Shown: positions 7,776-17,985, counted from the first letter of the stretch. The stretch is 48,757 nucleotides of DNA from Methylobacteriaceae bacterium (GCA_020638135.1 JACKJE010000022.1:1-48757); one strand, 5' to 3'. The notes: a model not told the origin generated them from the letters alone. Translations and numbers: made by a program.

Positions 7776-9731
7776 TCAGGCGATCTTGCGTTCGGCCGGC
7801 AGGCTACGGTCGCGCCGGGCGGCAATGAAGGGCAGAACCTCGTCCTCCGGCAAGGGCTGGCTGAACAGATAGCCTTGCGCGAGGTTGCAGCCGAACGAAC
7901 GGAGCAGCGCCAGTTGTTCGGCGGATTCGACTCCCTCGATGACGCAATCGAAATTCAGATTGCGCGCCATGGAAATCATGGTTTTGATGACGTCGCGCGC
8001 AAGCGGGCTCGACTCCATTTCGCGCACGAAGCTGCGGTCGATCTTGATGCGGTCGAGCGGCAGGCGGTGTACGTAGTTGAGGCTGGAATAGCCGGTGCCG
8101 AAATCGTCGAGCGATATGCTCGCCCCGATCGATTTCAGCGCGAGAACCGCCTTGCGGGCGCGCTCGAAGTCGGTGACGAGCGCGGTTTCGGTGATTTCGA
8201 AATCGATCCGGCTCGGCGCGATCGGGCCGCTGGCGGCGATCGCGATGATCTGCGTCAGCGCGGCGGGCGACATCAGATCGCGCGCAGAAAGATTGAAAGA
8301 GAGCTGGATGTCGTCCGGCCACGCGCTGGCTGCCTTGAGCGCCTTGCGCAGCAGCGCCCGCGACAGGGGGTAGATGATGTCCGAGCGTTCGGCGACCGGC
8401 ACGAATTCGCCGGGGCCGACGAGACCGAGGTCGGGGCTGTTCCAGCGCGCCAGCGCCTCGAAAGACACAATGGCGCCAGTCTCGGCCTCATGCAGCGGCT
8501 GGTATTCGACGGTCATTTCCGTATCGAGATCGGCGCGGCGCAAACATTGCTCGACAAGCGCAGCGCCCTTCATGCGGCGTTCGTGGTCTTCGCTGAAGAC
8601 GACTGCGCTTCCGCGATGGTTCTGCTTGGCGAAGTAGAGGGCGAAATCGGCGCGCTCATACAGCCGGCGCGGCGTATCGCCGGCGTCGGGACAGGCGGCG
8701 AAGCCGATGGACGTGGAAATCGCGGCGATCGCATCGTCAAAGGCGAAGGGCTCGCGTGTCGCTTCGCAGATGCGCGCGCCGAGCTCGAGCACGCGAGACT
8801 CATCGTATACGCTGTCGACGATAAGGCCGAATTCGTCCCCGCCAAGCCGCGCCACGAAAGCCTCGCCGCCGACGACATGGGTGAAGCGCGCGCCGCATTC
8901 GACAAGAACGCGGTCGCCGACGACATGGCCGAACACGTCGTTGACCGGCTTGAAGCCGTCGAGATCGAGAACGCCGACATAGACGCGGGCGCCCGCCGGG
9001 TTGCCGGCGACGGCCGCCTCGAGGTGTTCGAAGAACTGGCGGCGGTTTGGCAGGCCCGTCAGGCTGTCGATGTGAGCGAGACGCGCATTTTCGTCGCTGA
9101 GCTGCTTGGCGTCGACCTGCGCGGCCACCAGTCCGAGAAAGTCGCGTGCGGAGCGCACGATCATGTAGGTCGTGCCAAACATGACGAGGAACAGGCCGCC
9201 GCCGCCGACGATCATCGGTTCTGGCGTCGCCAAAGCCAGCAGCAGCGAGACAAAGGGCACACAAACAGCCGATACGGCCAGTGCCGATATTGGGAAGTTT
9301 ACAAGACAATAGACGGCCGACAGCATTGTCACGCCGAACGTGCCTGCAATCACGCCGCGCAGCGCCGGATCGCCAGCGAAATAAAGACTTGTCACCCAGG
9401 CCGTAAAACAGATCGCCAGCAAGGTCGCCAGCCACGAAGCCGCGACAAGCCGGCGCGCCATGATTTCCGCGTCGACCTCGACATTGCGACGGCGCAGCCA
9501 GACGCCCAGGCGCACGAGGCAGGCTACAGCCAGCAGCAAGGGCGCCGCGATGGTGAGCGCGGGCTTGTTCCAGTCGCCGCATACGTAGATTGCCGCCGAG
9601 ATGACGGCCGCGACCGTGAGATAGAGAACCGGCGCCTGGCGGACATAAGCCGCGTATTGGGCGCGCGCCAACGCCCTGCGGACCTCGGGTCGGCGATGGC
9701 TGGCGCCGGCCCAGTTCAGAAATCGCTTCAT
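7776..9731 (-). CDS. Membrane GGDEF-EAL protein (cyclic-di-GMP turnover)
   Basis: The 651-residue protein has an N-terminal block of about six hydrophobic segments (residues 33-195), then a GGDEF domain with RLGGDEFG (about 295-302) and an EAL domain with SFEALARW (about 423-430), FEITETAL, LDDFGTGYSS and KIDRSFV. The GGDEF motif is intact, and the EAL domain has its usual metal-binding residues, so both synthesis and breakdown of cyclic-di-GMP are possible on motif grounds; which dominates cannot be told. No RxxD product-inhibition site is seen before GGDEF. The ATG at 9731 has a GGGGGA ribosome site, so I prefer it to the upstream ATG at 9788. It is divergent from the BCS1-like gene, with 291 bases between in which I see no other gene. 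Confidence 0.88.
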   Translation of the reverse strand: MKRFLNWAGASHRRPEVRRALARAQYAAYVRQAPVLYLTVAAVISAAIYVCGDWNKPALTIAAPLLLAVACLVRLGVWLRRRNVEVDAEIMARRLVAASWLATLLAICFTAWVTSLYFAGDPALRGVIAGTFGVTMLSAVYCLVNFPISALAVSAVCVPFVSLLLALATPEPMIVGGGGLFLVMFGTTYMIVRSARDFLGLVAAQVDAKQLSDENARLAHIDSLTGLPNRRQFFEHLEAAVAGNPAGARVYVGVLDLDGFKPVNDVFGHVVGDRVLVECGARFTHVVGGEAFVARLGGDEFGLIVDSVYDESRVLELGARICEATREPFAFDDAIAAISTSIGFAACPDAGDTPRRLYERADFALYFAKQNHRGSAVVFSEDHERRMKGAALVEQCLRRADLDTEMTVEYQPLHEAETGAIVSFEALARWNSPDLGLVGPGEFVPVAERSDIIYPLSRALLRKALKAASAWPDDIQLSFNLSARDLMSPAALTQIIAIAASGPIAPSRIDFEITETALVTDFERARKAVLALKSIGASISLDDFGTGYSSLNYVHRLPLDRIKIDRSFVREMESSPLARDVIKTMISMARNLNFDCVIEGVESAEQLALLRSFGCNLAQGYLFSQPLPEDEVLPFIAARRDRSLPAERKIA

Positions 9732-10022
9732 CCGTCCCCCAGGCGCGCATGGTGAGCGCGCATGCTCCAAATGATCGCCCTCGGCCACTTAACTTTCCCT
9801 TACGGCTCGAATGTCCTCGAGCGTAAGACGAAGCCCGTATCGCCTGTTATTTCCGGCGGATGCGCGCACGGGCGCCTGGCGCGGCCGTCATTGCGCGCCG
9901 CGCCCGCAAGGCTGCCGCGGGCGGCTGCGGGCCCTTGCGCGGGGCGCCGCTGCGGCTAGAACAAATCCGTTTCAGCGCCAGTCAGGCGCCGCAGTCCCGA
10001 CCGGTGAGGCGGCGGATCAATC

Positions 10023-11155
10023 ATGTTCGAAGCAATTTCATCGTCGCTCGCGACAAACCAGCTCCTCGTCGGCGGCGTCGGCACGCTCGCCTTCGGCGCG
10101 GTCATGTATCTCCTGCGCGCCGTGCCGGAGAAGCTCGTCGACATCGCCGGCCGCAGCTTGTGGACGAAACTGTTCGTCGAGAGCCTGTCGAACGAATATC
10201 GCGACATCGACGGGTTCATTGCGCAACGGCGTCGCCTCGATTTCTTCTCGCGCTCGCTCGAGATCAAGGATGGCGCGCTCAAGACCGGGTTCGGCGGCGG
10301 GTTTCGGCGTCTATGACGGCGTGCTGTTCAAATATTCCAAGGCCAAGGCCGCCCAGCAGCTCGCGCCGTTCGAGACGATCACCGTGTCCTTCCTGACGCG
10401 CGACCGCGGCGTGGTGGCGCGTTTCCTCGAGGATTGCCGGCCCGAGGAACATCGCAATTCGCTGACCGTGACCATGTACACGGTCGGCGGCAGCGCCGGC
10501 GCGCTGAGGCGGCGCAAGCGCAGCCTCGACACGGTGTTCGTCGATCGTGCGATCAAGCAGCGCCTCGTCGAGCGCTTCAAATGGTTCCTCGGCGCCGAGA
10601 CCTGGCATTTGTCACGCGGCATTCCGTGGAAGCTCGGGATCGTCCTTCACGGGCCGCCCGGCACGGGCAAGACCAGCCTCATCCATGCGCTCGCCTCCGA
10701 CCTCGGCTTCGACATCAAATACATCAAGTCGCTGCATGGGCTCGGCGCCGCCTTTCTATCGGGCAGGCCAGGCGACCTTTTCGTGATTGAGGATATCGAC
10801 ACGATCGCCGGCAGTCTGAGTCGCGACGAAAGCCCTGCCGACGCGTGGCCCAGGCGGCTCGGCGCTGCATGAAATCCTCAATTCCATGGACGGCATGCAG
10901 ACGCCCGACGGGCTCAAGTTCATCGTCACGACGAACCATATCGACAAGCTCGATCCGGCGATCGTGCGGCCGGGCCGGATCGACGACGTGATCGAAATCG
11001 GGCCGCTGTCGCTCGAGGCCGCGCGCGAAATGTTTCGCGCCTTCTATGGCCGCGAGGGGATCGCCGCCTATGCGCCACGCACGGGCGCGGAGCTGCAGCG
11101 CCTGTTCTCGACAATATCGGCCGAAGAGGCCGAGGCCGCGCTGGCCGCGGGCTGA
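10023..11155 (+). pseudogene. BCS1-like AAA+ ATPase with one N-terminal membrane helix, frame broken twice
   Basis: The N terminus has a membrane segment (LLVGGVGTLAFGAVMYLL) followed by a BCS1-like middle region (FGVYDGVLFKYSK, FETITVSFLTRDR, LTVTMYTVGG). Then come a canonical AAA+ core: Walker A HGPPGTGKTSLIHAL, Walker B LFVIEDIDTI, and after a frameshift LHEILNSMDGM, FIVTTNHIDKLDPAIVRPGR (sensor 1 and arginine finger region). Mitochondrial BCS1 exports the folded Rieske protein. The role of bacterial relatives is not settled, since bacteria use Tat for Rieske. Frameshifts lie near 10297 (one extra G) and 10855. Every AAA+ motif is kept, so the gene is probably functional in the organism. 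Confidence 0.75.
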
Positions 11156-11159
11156 AGGC

Positions 11160-11839
11160 TCAGCCCTTGCAGAGCGCGAGATTGGTGCGCGCGGCCTTGA
11201 TGAGCGGCTTGAACTCGTCCCAGTCGGACGGCGGATAGTCGGCCATCAGGTCGTCGTCCTTCTTGGCGGCGTCCTCGGCCATCGGCGCCAGAACCTTGCG
11301 GCACTCGGCCTTCTTGCCGAGGTGAAAGAGCGTGATCGCGAGGTCGTTGCGGATCGACGCCGTTTCCATCGGCCCGAGCGTGCGCACGCATTTTTGCAGC
11401 ACCGGCGCGAGCAGCGCCTGCGCCTTCGCGTAATCCTTGGCGCCATAGGCCGCCTTGAAGCTCTTCTTCGTCGCCTCGCGCGCTTCATCGGCGCAGCCCG
11501 GCGCCGGCTTGAGATAAAGCCCTCGAAATAGGCGCGCGCGCCGCAATAATTGCGGCAGGTGTCCGGCGTCGTCGGCGTGACCTGATAGCCGCCGTCCTTG
11601 GCCTTGAAGTCGATCTTGCAGACGTCGCCCTCGTCCTCGGCGACGCCCGTCGCGCCCTTCATGACGCCTTCGACGCCGCAGGTGTGGCCGTTGCCGCCGA
11701 CGCTGACGATCTCGAACTTGCCGTCCTTGATGTCGAGCGTCCCGAAACCATGCTCGGCGATGTACTTGCCGGGCGACACCTGCGCCTGTGCGAGCGGCGC
11801 CGCCAGCAAAAGGCCAAGCGCGAGAATCGTGCGTTTCAT
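11160..11839 (-). pseudogene. Secreted Cys-containing protein, paralogue A, one frameshift
   Basis: A clear signal peptide (MKRTILALGLLLAAPLAQAQ) is followed by a small domain with GKYIAEHGFGTLDI, TCGVEGVMKGATG, CKIDF and CRNYCGARAYFEG. After a frameshift near 11520 comes a helical, Lys/Ala-rich half beginning GLYLKPAPGCADEA and ending LALCKG. The next gene upstream (11856-12536) has the same order: GxY, C, GxxKGxTG, CARFCGAEATVEG, GLYIRPAPGCAD and a C-terminal Cys. So this is a tandem duplication of a periplasmic protein of unknown function. The cysteines are probably disulfide bonded. I do not recognise a Pfam family. Confidence 0.65.
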
Positions 11840-11855
11840 GTCGGTCTGTCCCCGG

Positions 11856-12536
11856 TCAGGCGCGGCACTGCTTCAGCGTATCGCGCAATTCCTTCAATGT
11901 CGGCTCATAACGATAGAGATCGAAGGACGTGTATTTCTCCTGCAGCTTGTCGTCGCTGGCGTCGGCGTCCTCGACATGTGGCTGCAGGGTCTTCAGACAA
12001 TCGGCCTTGCGGTTCTGACGCATCTGCGCGGCGGCGAGATCGGTTCGCGTGCTGATCGTGTCGAGCCACGACAGGGTTTTGGCGCAGGCTTCGAGCTGCT
12101 TCGCCAGAAGGCTCTCGATTTTGGCGTCGTCCTTCGCCTGCGTCGCGGCTTCCACCGCCTTTTGCGTGCGCTCGCGCTCCTTGTCGGCGCAGCCTGGCGC
12201 GGGCCTGATGTAGAGACCCTCGACCGTCGCCTCCGCGCCACAGAAGCGTGCGCAAATCGCGCGCGTCTGCGCCTTCACCTGAACGCCGTCGGCATGTTTC
12301 GTGAATTTGACGATGCAGGTCTTGCCGGCGTCGGCGGCGCGGCCGGTATTGCCCTTGAGCAGGCCGTCCATCATGCAGGTTGCGCCGCTCTGGCCCGCGC
12401 CGGAAATCTCGAAGGCGCCGGGCGTGATCTCCAGGGAAAACGCGCCGCCCGGCGTGATGTAATTGCCCGTCGCGATCTGCGCATGCGCGGCGGAGGCCGC
12501 GAGCAGGAGGGACAGGGCGAGGGCGGGGCGGATCAC
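11856..12536 (-). CDS. Secreted Cys-containing protein, paralogue B
   Basis: Intact paralogue of the downstream gene. A signal peptide (LALSLLLAASAAHAQ) precedes a beta-rich N-terminal domain with ATCMMDGLLKGNTG and ICARFCGAEATVEGLYIRP. A helical C-terminal half with four spaced cysteines follows, ending LKQCRA. The start is taken as GTG at 12536, because AGGAG lies at 12543-12547, six bases upstream; an in-frame ATG at 12557 would place the same ribosome site inside the gene. The 16-base gap to paralogue A suggests one transcript. Function unknown. Confidence 0.7.
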   Translation of the reverse strand: MIRPALALSLLLAASAAHAQIATGNYITPGGAFSLEITPGAFEISGAGQSGATCMMDGLLKGNTGRAADAGKTCIVKFTKHADGVQVKAQTRAICARFCGAEATVEGLYIRPAPGCADKERERTQKAVEAATQAKDDAKIESLLAKQLEACAKTLSWLDTISTRTDLAAAQMRQNRKADCLKTLQPHVEDADASDDKLQEKYTSFDLYRYEPTLKELRDTLKQCRA

Positions 12537-12665
12537 GGGAGGCTCCTGAAGGGGCACGGTTTCAGGAGAGATTTACGGCCGCGACTAAGGCGGCGCTGTG
12601 TCAGGAGGCACGCGCCTAAAGCGCTGCCGCCGTGCGCGAAAGGGTTGTGCAGATCAGGCGAATGA

Positions 12666-12683
12666 TGTAGGTACATACCTACA
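12666..12683. promoter_or_regulatory. Perfect palindrome, likely toxin-antitoxin operator
   Basis: TGTAGGTACATACCTACA has perfect 8-base arms around a CA centre and ends 9 bases before the antitoxin ATG. Phd/VapB-type antitoxins usually repress their own promoter through such a site, and the position fits exactly. Confidence 0.65.
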
Positions 12684-12692
12684 CGAGACGCC

Positions 12693-12947
12693 ATGACCAT
12701 CACCAGACTTTCCAGCCGCGAGCTGAACCACGACGTGAGCAGCGCGAAAAAGGCCGCGCAGAATGGTCCGGTCGTCATCACCGACCGGGGCAGGCCGTCG
12801 CATGTGCTGATGACCTACAACGACTTCCGCCGCCTCAGCGGCAAGCGCCGGAGGCTGACGCAGGCGCTGGCCATGCCCGGCTTGTCCGGCATCGATTTTG
12901 AGCCGCCGCGCGTCGAGATCGCGCCGCGCGACATCGATCTCTCGTGA
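12693..12947 (+). CDS. Phd/YefM-family antitoxin
   Basis: The 84-residue protein has the Phd/YefM fold landmarks: SSRELNHDVSSAKKAA (DNA-binding N terminus), GPVVITDRGRPSHVLMTYND and an acidic/proline-rich C-terminal tail that would wrap the toxin. It neutralises the PIN-domain toxin encoded next to it, whose GTG start overlaps this stop codon in GTGA (12944-12947), the usual translationally coupled arrangement. A palindromic operator lies directly upstream. Confidence 0.88.
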   Translation: MTITRLSSRELNHDVSSAKKAAQNGPVVITDRGRPSHVLMTYNDFRRLSGKRRRLTQALAMPGLSGIDFEPPRVEIAPRDIDLS

Positions 12948-13387
12948 GCTTTCTTCTCGACACTAATGTCGTCTCGGAATTGCGCAAGATCGGCGACGGC
13001 AAGGCGGACGTCCGCGTCGTGAAGTGGATCGACGCGCAGGAGGCGGACAGTTTCTTCATTTCGGCGCTCACCATTCTCGAGCTGGAACGCGGCGTGCTGA
13101 CCGTCCAGCGCCGCGACCCCGCACAGGGCGCCCGCTTGCGCGCATGGCTCGACAATCATGTGCGCCCGGAATTTGCCGGGCGCATCCTGCCCATCGACGA
13201 CCGCGTCGCGACGCGCTGCGCGCATCTGCACATTCCCGACCGACGCAACGAGGTGGACGCGCTGATCGCGGCGACGGCGCTCGTGCATGGATTGGCGGTG
13301 GTGACGCGCAATGTGCGGGACTTCGAGGGACCGGGGGTTGTGGTGGTTGATCCGTGGCAGTCCCAGATCGCTCTTGGTAAACGGTAA
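12944..13387 (+). CDS. VapC/FitB-type PIN-domain toxin (ribonuclease)
   Basis: The 147-residue PIN domain shows the acidic metal-binding residues in order: Asp in LLDTNVVSELRK, Glu in ILELERGV, Asp in NEVDALIAATALVHGLAVVT and the final Asp in TRNVRDFEG. Family members cleave RNA, often tRNA or rRNA, when freed from antitoxin. It starts with GTG overlapping the antitoxin stop. No frame damage, so the pair looks functional. It may help keep the adjoining AT-rich segment in the chromosome. Confidence 0.9.
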   Translation: MSFLLDTNVVSELRKIGDGKADVRVVKWIDAQEADSFFISALTILELERGVLTVQRRDPAQGARLRAWLDNHVRPEFAGRILPIDDRVATRCAHLHIPDRRNEVDALIAATALVHGLAVVTRNVRDFEGPGVVVVDPWQSQIALGKR

Positions 13388-13460
13388 AAACGGGCAATTA
13401 CAGCTTAGTACGGCGTGCGTAACCTTTTTAGCGTTCTCCGCGCGTCCTCTGGAGCGTATA

Positions 13461-14273
13461 TCATTTCTTACGAAGATGTTCGATACTAACAATTTCCGAG
13501 ATCGGAATGACAGTTATTTTGTCGCCGATTTTCAGCGCGTAGTCTCTGCCAGTGCGCAATATTATCGAACCGCTATAAGACGCGTGGTTTTTAGCGTGAA
13601 TTACGGTATTCGCAACATCAAAATCTCGAATATATATCCCGTATAAACGTCCGAATACGGCAACGGTCATGAGAATCAGTCCGACGTCGTTATAGATTTG
13701 CTTCGGCTTGAAATTGGTTTTCCTGCGCATCACATTTCTAACGAGCATCGCTATGACGACCGCCATTGCGATCGCCAAGAATTTGAATAAATGGAACTCA
13801 TAATGGGTTGTCGTAGACGTTTCATCGCCGAGGATATCAATGGCGAATAACGTGAAAAATAGTGCCGTCAGAACTCTGACGCGCATGTTTGCGAAGTCAT
13901 CGTCGAATACAAAATCGACAATGTCGTCGAGAATATAATTATAGAAAAATGCTGTCGAAGCCGTAGTTGCAGTTATCACAATCCATATCTTGGCAATGTC
14001 ACCATATTCTACTAGCCATATCAAACTGGAGTCGAAAACGGCAACATAAGAGTATAGAGCGACAGTAGCCAATATACCAGAAACTAGAATTGTGGCGACC
14101 GAAAAAAGGGGGCCGTTGTCCCTGATCCATTTGGAAAAGGATCGCGTTTCAGTGCTGATCGGAAAAGGGACGACAGTATTCGCGTCTTCCGACGCAGCCG
14201 ACTGTCCTCCCACTGCTTTTGCACCACCTGCCATCGAGGTAGTTGCACCGATATGATCAACAACAGCAGACAT
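13461..14273 (-). CDS. AT-rich multi-pass membrane protein of unknown function
   Basis: From the ATG at 14273 the protein has 270 residues. A soluble Ser/Ala-rich N terminus of about 55 residues comes first, then five membrane segments (for example LFSVATILVSGILATVALYS, IWIVITATTASTAFFYNYIL, FLAIAMAVVIAMLVRNVM). A basic RRKTNFKPKQ loop and a short C-terminal beta-rich tail (YALKIGDKITVIPISEIVSI) follow. Codon use and base composition are far more AT-rich than the flanks, which suggests transfer. It begins 6 bases after the nrdJ stop and ends 73 bases from the vapC stop. I do not recognise a family. Its composition and style resemble the gene pair at 22535-24216. Confidence 0.7.
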   Translation of the reverse strand: MSAVVDHIGATTSMAGGAKAVGGQSAASEDANTVVPFPISTETRSFSKWIRDNGPLFSVATILVSGILATVALYSYVAVFDSSLIWLVEYGDIAKIWIVITATTASTAFFYNYILDDIVDFVFDDDFANMRVRVLTALFFTLFAIDILGDETSTTTHYEFHLFKFLAIAMAVVIAMLVRNVMRRKTNFKPKQIYNDVGLILMTVAVFGRLYGIYIRDFDVANTVIHAKNHASYSGSIILRTGRDYALKIGDKITVIPISEIVSIEHLRKK

Positions 14274-14278
14274 CAGTT

Positions 14279-17200
14279 TCAACTGCACCCCGTCGTGCTG
14301 CCGCACGTATCGCACTTCAGGCACGTCCCGTTGCGCACGAGCGTGAAATTCGCGCATTCGGGGCAGGCCTCGCCGACATAGCCCTTCATCCGCGCTTCCG
14401 CGCGCTTTTCGGCGATGAGATCGGCCTCGCTCGGCTGGCTCCAGCCGAGCTTGTCGAGGTCGTGGGCGACTTCGGCGACTTCATGCGCGAGGTTGCCGAC
14501 GTCCTGCGGCTTCAGCGCAGTCGCGCCGTCCGTCGCCAGCATGGTCGGGGGACTGCGCGACATGCGCGCCCGCGCCGCCGGCCACCACCATCAGGCGGTC
14601 GGTCTTGGAGCGCACCAACCCGCGCGACACGAAGGTCGGCGCCGCCTTGGCTTCCGGCGCCTTGCCCTCGTCCTCGCCCTTGCCCATGGCGGCGTAGCCG
14701 ATGTCCTCGGGCGAGACATGCGCGAGGTCGTTGCGCTGCAGGTAGGAGATGGCGAGTTCGCGGAAGACGTAGTCGAGGATCGACGTCGCGTTCTTGATCG
14801 CGTCATTGCCCTGCACGAAGCCCGCCGGTTCGAAGCGGGTGAAGGTGAAGGCGTCGACGTACTCTTCCAGCGGCACGCCGTATTGCAGGCCGAGCGAAAT
14901 CGCGATGGCGAAATTGTTCATCAGGCTGCGGAAGGCGGCGCCTTCCTTGTGCATGTCGATGAAGATCTCGCCGAGCCTTCCGTCCTGGTACTCGCCGGTG
15001 CGCAGGTAGACCTTGTGGCCGCCCACGATCGCCTTCTGGGTGTAGCCCTTGCGGCGATCGGGAAGTTTTTCGCGCTCGCGCAGAACCTGCACGCGCTCGA
15101 TCACGCGCTCCACGATCTTCTCCGCGACAGCCGCGGCGCGCGCAGGGGCGTTGGAGGCGATGATGTCGGCAATCGCGTCCTCGGCTTCGTCGGCGTCGTC
15201 CTCGATCAGCTGCGCGTTGAGCGGCTGCGAGAGCTTCGAACCGTCGCGGTAGAGGGCGTTGGCCTTCAGCGCGAGGCGCCAGGAGAGCATGTAGCTTTCC
15301 TTGCAATCCTCGACCGTCGCATCGTTCGGCATGTTGATCGTCTTGGAGATCGCGCCGGTGATGAAGGGCTGCGCCGCCGCCATCATGCGGATGTGGCTCT
15401 CGACCGAGAGATAGCGCTTGCCGATGCGGCCGCACGGATTGGCGCAGTCGAACACCGGCAGGTGCTCGCTTTGAGGAACGGCGCGCCTTCGAGAGTCATC
15501 GCGCCGCAAACGTGGGTGTTGGCGGCCTCGATCTCCGGCTTGGTGAAGCCGAGGAAGGAGAGGAGCTCGAAGGTGGGATCGTCGAGCTTCTCGGCCGGAA
15601 CCTTCAGCGTGTCGCGCAGGAAGTCGGCGCCGAGCGAATATTTGTTGAAGACGAACTTGATGTCGAAAGCCGACGCCAGCGAAGCCTCGATCGTCTTGAT
15701 CTTCTCGTCGGTGAAGCCGCGCGTGCGCAGGCTGGCGTGGTTGATCGCCGGCGCATTGGCGAGGCTCGCATGGCCGACTGCATAGGCCTCGATCTCGCCG
15801 ATCTCGGCCGGCGTGTAGCCGAGCGTGCGCAAAGCCTCCGGCACGGCGCGGTTGATGATCTTGAAATAGCCGCCGCCGGCGAGCTTCTTGAATTTGACGA
15901 GCGCGAAATCGGGCTCGATGCCGGTCGTATCGCAGTCCATCACGAGGCCGATCGTGCCCGTGGGGGCGACGACGGTGACTTGCGCATTGCGGAAGCCGTG
16001 CGCTTCGCCGAGCGCCAGCGCCTCATCCCAGGTTTCCCGGGCGCGCACGCCGAAATCGTCCTGCGGCAGCGAGGCGATGTCGAGCGGCACGGGAGCGACC
16101 GAGAGCTTTTCGTAGCCCGTGGCCTCGCCATGCGCGGCGCGACGATGATTGCGGACCACGCGCAGCATGTGCGCGCTGTTGCGCTTGTAGTCGGCGAAAG
16201 GCCCGAGTTCCTTGGCCATTTCGGCCGATGTCTTGTAGCAGACCGCCGTCATGATCGCCGACAGCGCGCCGCAGACCGCGCGGCCCGCCGCGGAGTCGTA
16301 GGACATGCCCGAGGACATGAGATAGCCGCCGACGTTGGCGTAGCCGAGGCCGAGCGTGCGGTACTCGTAGGAGAGTTTTGCGATCTCCTTGGAAGGGAAC
16401 TGCGCCATCAGCACCGAGATTTCGAGCACGATGGTCCACAGGCGCACGGCATGCTCGTAGAGCGGCGTATCGAACTTGTTGGTTTCCGGGTTGCGGAAGG
16501 TCAAGCAGGTTCAGCGACGCCAGATTGCAGGCGGTGTCGTCGAGGAACATGTATTCGGAACAGGGGTTCGACGCGACGATCGGGCCCGCCGACGGGCAGG
16601 TGTGCCAGTCGTTGATGGTCGTGTGGAACTGGATGCCGGGATCGGCCGAGGCCCAGGCGGAATAGCCGACCTTCTCCCAGAGTTCGCGGGCGTCGAGCAC
16701 CTTGTGCGTCTTGCCGTCGAGGCGGCGCGTCAGCCGCCATTCGCCACCCTTTTCCACCGCGCGCAAAAAATCGTCGGTGACGCGGATCGAATTGTTCGAG
16801 TTCTGGCCGGAGACCGTGAGATAGGCCTCCAGAATCCCAGTCGGTGTTGTAGGTGTCGAAGTCGATGTCCTTGTAGCCCTGGCGGGCGAACTGGATGACG
16901 CGCTTGATGTAGCTGTCCGGCACGTCGGCGCGGCGCGCGAGACGGATCTCGCGCTTCAGCGCCGGGTTCTTCTCCGGATTGAAGCAGTCGTCGTTCGAGC
17001 CTCGCAATTCACGGCGGCGCGCATCACCGCCTTCATGTGCTTCTTGACGGTCTTGGAGCCCGCGACGAGAGCGGCGACCTTTCTTCTTCCTTCACCTTCC
17101 AGTCGATGAAGTCCTCGATATCGGATGGTCGATGTCGACGACCACCATCTTGGCGGCGCGGCGCGTCGTGCCGCCCGACTTGATCGCGCCCGCAGCGCGG

Positions 17201-17985
17201 TCGCCGATCTTGAGGAAGGACATGAGGCCGGAGGACTTTCCGCCGCCCGAGAGCCTTTCGTTTTCGCCGCGCAAGCGGGAGAAGTTCGTGCCGGTGCCGG
17301 AGCCGTATTTGAACAGGCGGGCCTCACGCACCCACAGGTCCATGATGCCGCCCTCGTTGACGAGGTCGTCGGCGACGGACTGGATGAAGCAGGCGTGTGG
17401 CTGGGGATGCTCGTAGGCCGACTTGGACTTGGTCAGCTTGCCGGTGGCGTAGTCGACGTAATAATGGCCCTGACCGGGGCCATCGATGCCATAGGCCCAG
17501 TGCAGGCCGGTGTTGAACCATTGCGGGCTGTTGGGCGCGGCCACCTGCGCGGCCAGCATAAAGCGCATTTCGTCATAGAAGGCCTGCGCGTCGGACTCGT
17601 CGTTGAAATACTTGCCCTTCCAGCCCCAGTAGGTCCAGGCGCCGGCGAGACGGTCGAACACCTGCTGCGCGGTCTTTTCGGAACCGTAGCGCTCGGCGGC
17701 GGGCAGGGCGGAGAGGGCGGCTTCATCCGCCACGGAGCGCCACAGGAAGGAGGGGACGTCGTTTTCCTCGACCTTCTTCAGGCGCGCCGGCACGCCGGCC
17801 TTGCGGAAATATTTCTGGGCGAGAACGTCGGCGGCGACCTGGCTCCAGCCGGCCGGAACCTCGATGCCGTCGAGCGAGAAGACGATCGAACCGTCGGGGT
17901 TCTTGATCTCGCTCTTGGTCGTGCGGAATTCCAGCCCCGCATAGGGAGAGCGACCAGCCTCGGTATAACGACGTTCGATCCGCAT
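14279..17985 (-). pseudogene. nrdJ: Adenosylcobalamin-dependent (class II) ribonucleotide reductase, frame broken many times
   Basis: This enzyme reduces ribonucleotides to deoxyribonucleotides using vitamin B12. From the start at 17985 (GGGGACAACA before ATG) the pieces read, in order: MRIERRYTEAGRSPYAGLEF, SPQWFNTGLHWAYG, FKYGSGTGTNFSRLRGENE, AIKSGGTTRRAAKMVVVDID, NPCSEYMFLDDTACNLASLN, APTGTIGLVMDCDTTGIEPD, NFAIAISLGLQYGVP, and the C-terminal zinc ribbon with CPECANFTLVRNGTCLKCDT. The total, about 1235 codons, is the normal length of the long alphaproteobacterial form. About seven frameshifts (near 17120, 17085, 16995, 16835, 16500, 15470 and 14560) split it. All functional motifs are present and no other reductase is visible, so error is likelier than loss. 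Transcription is probably controlled by NrdR (boxes upstream). Confidence 0.88.

Noticed and set aside
7875..9755. 626-residue open frame on the plus strand
   Set aside because: It is the shadow of the GGDEF-EAL gene; Arg/Glu/Asp-rich composition without domains, while the opposite strand has full motifs.
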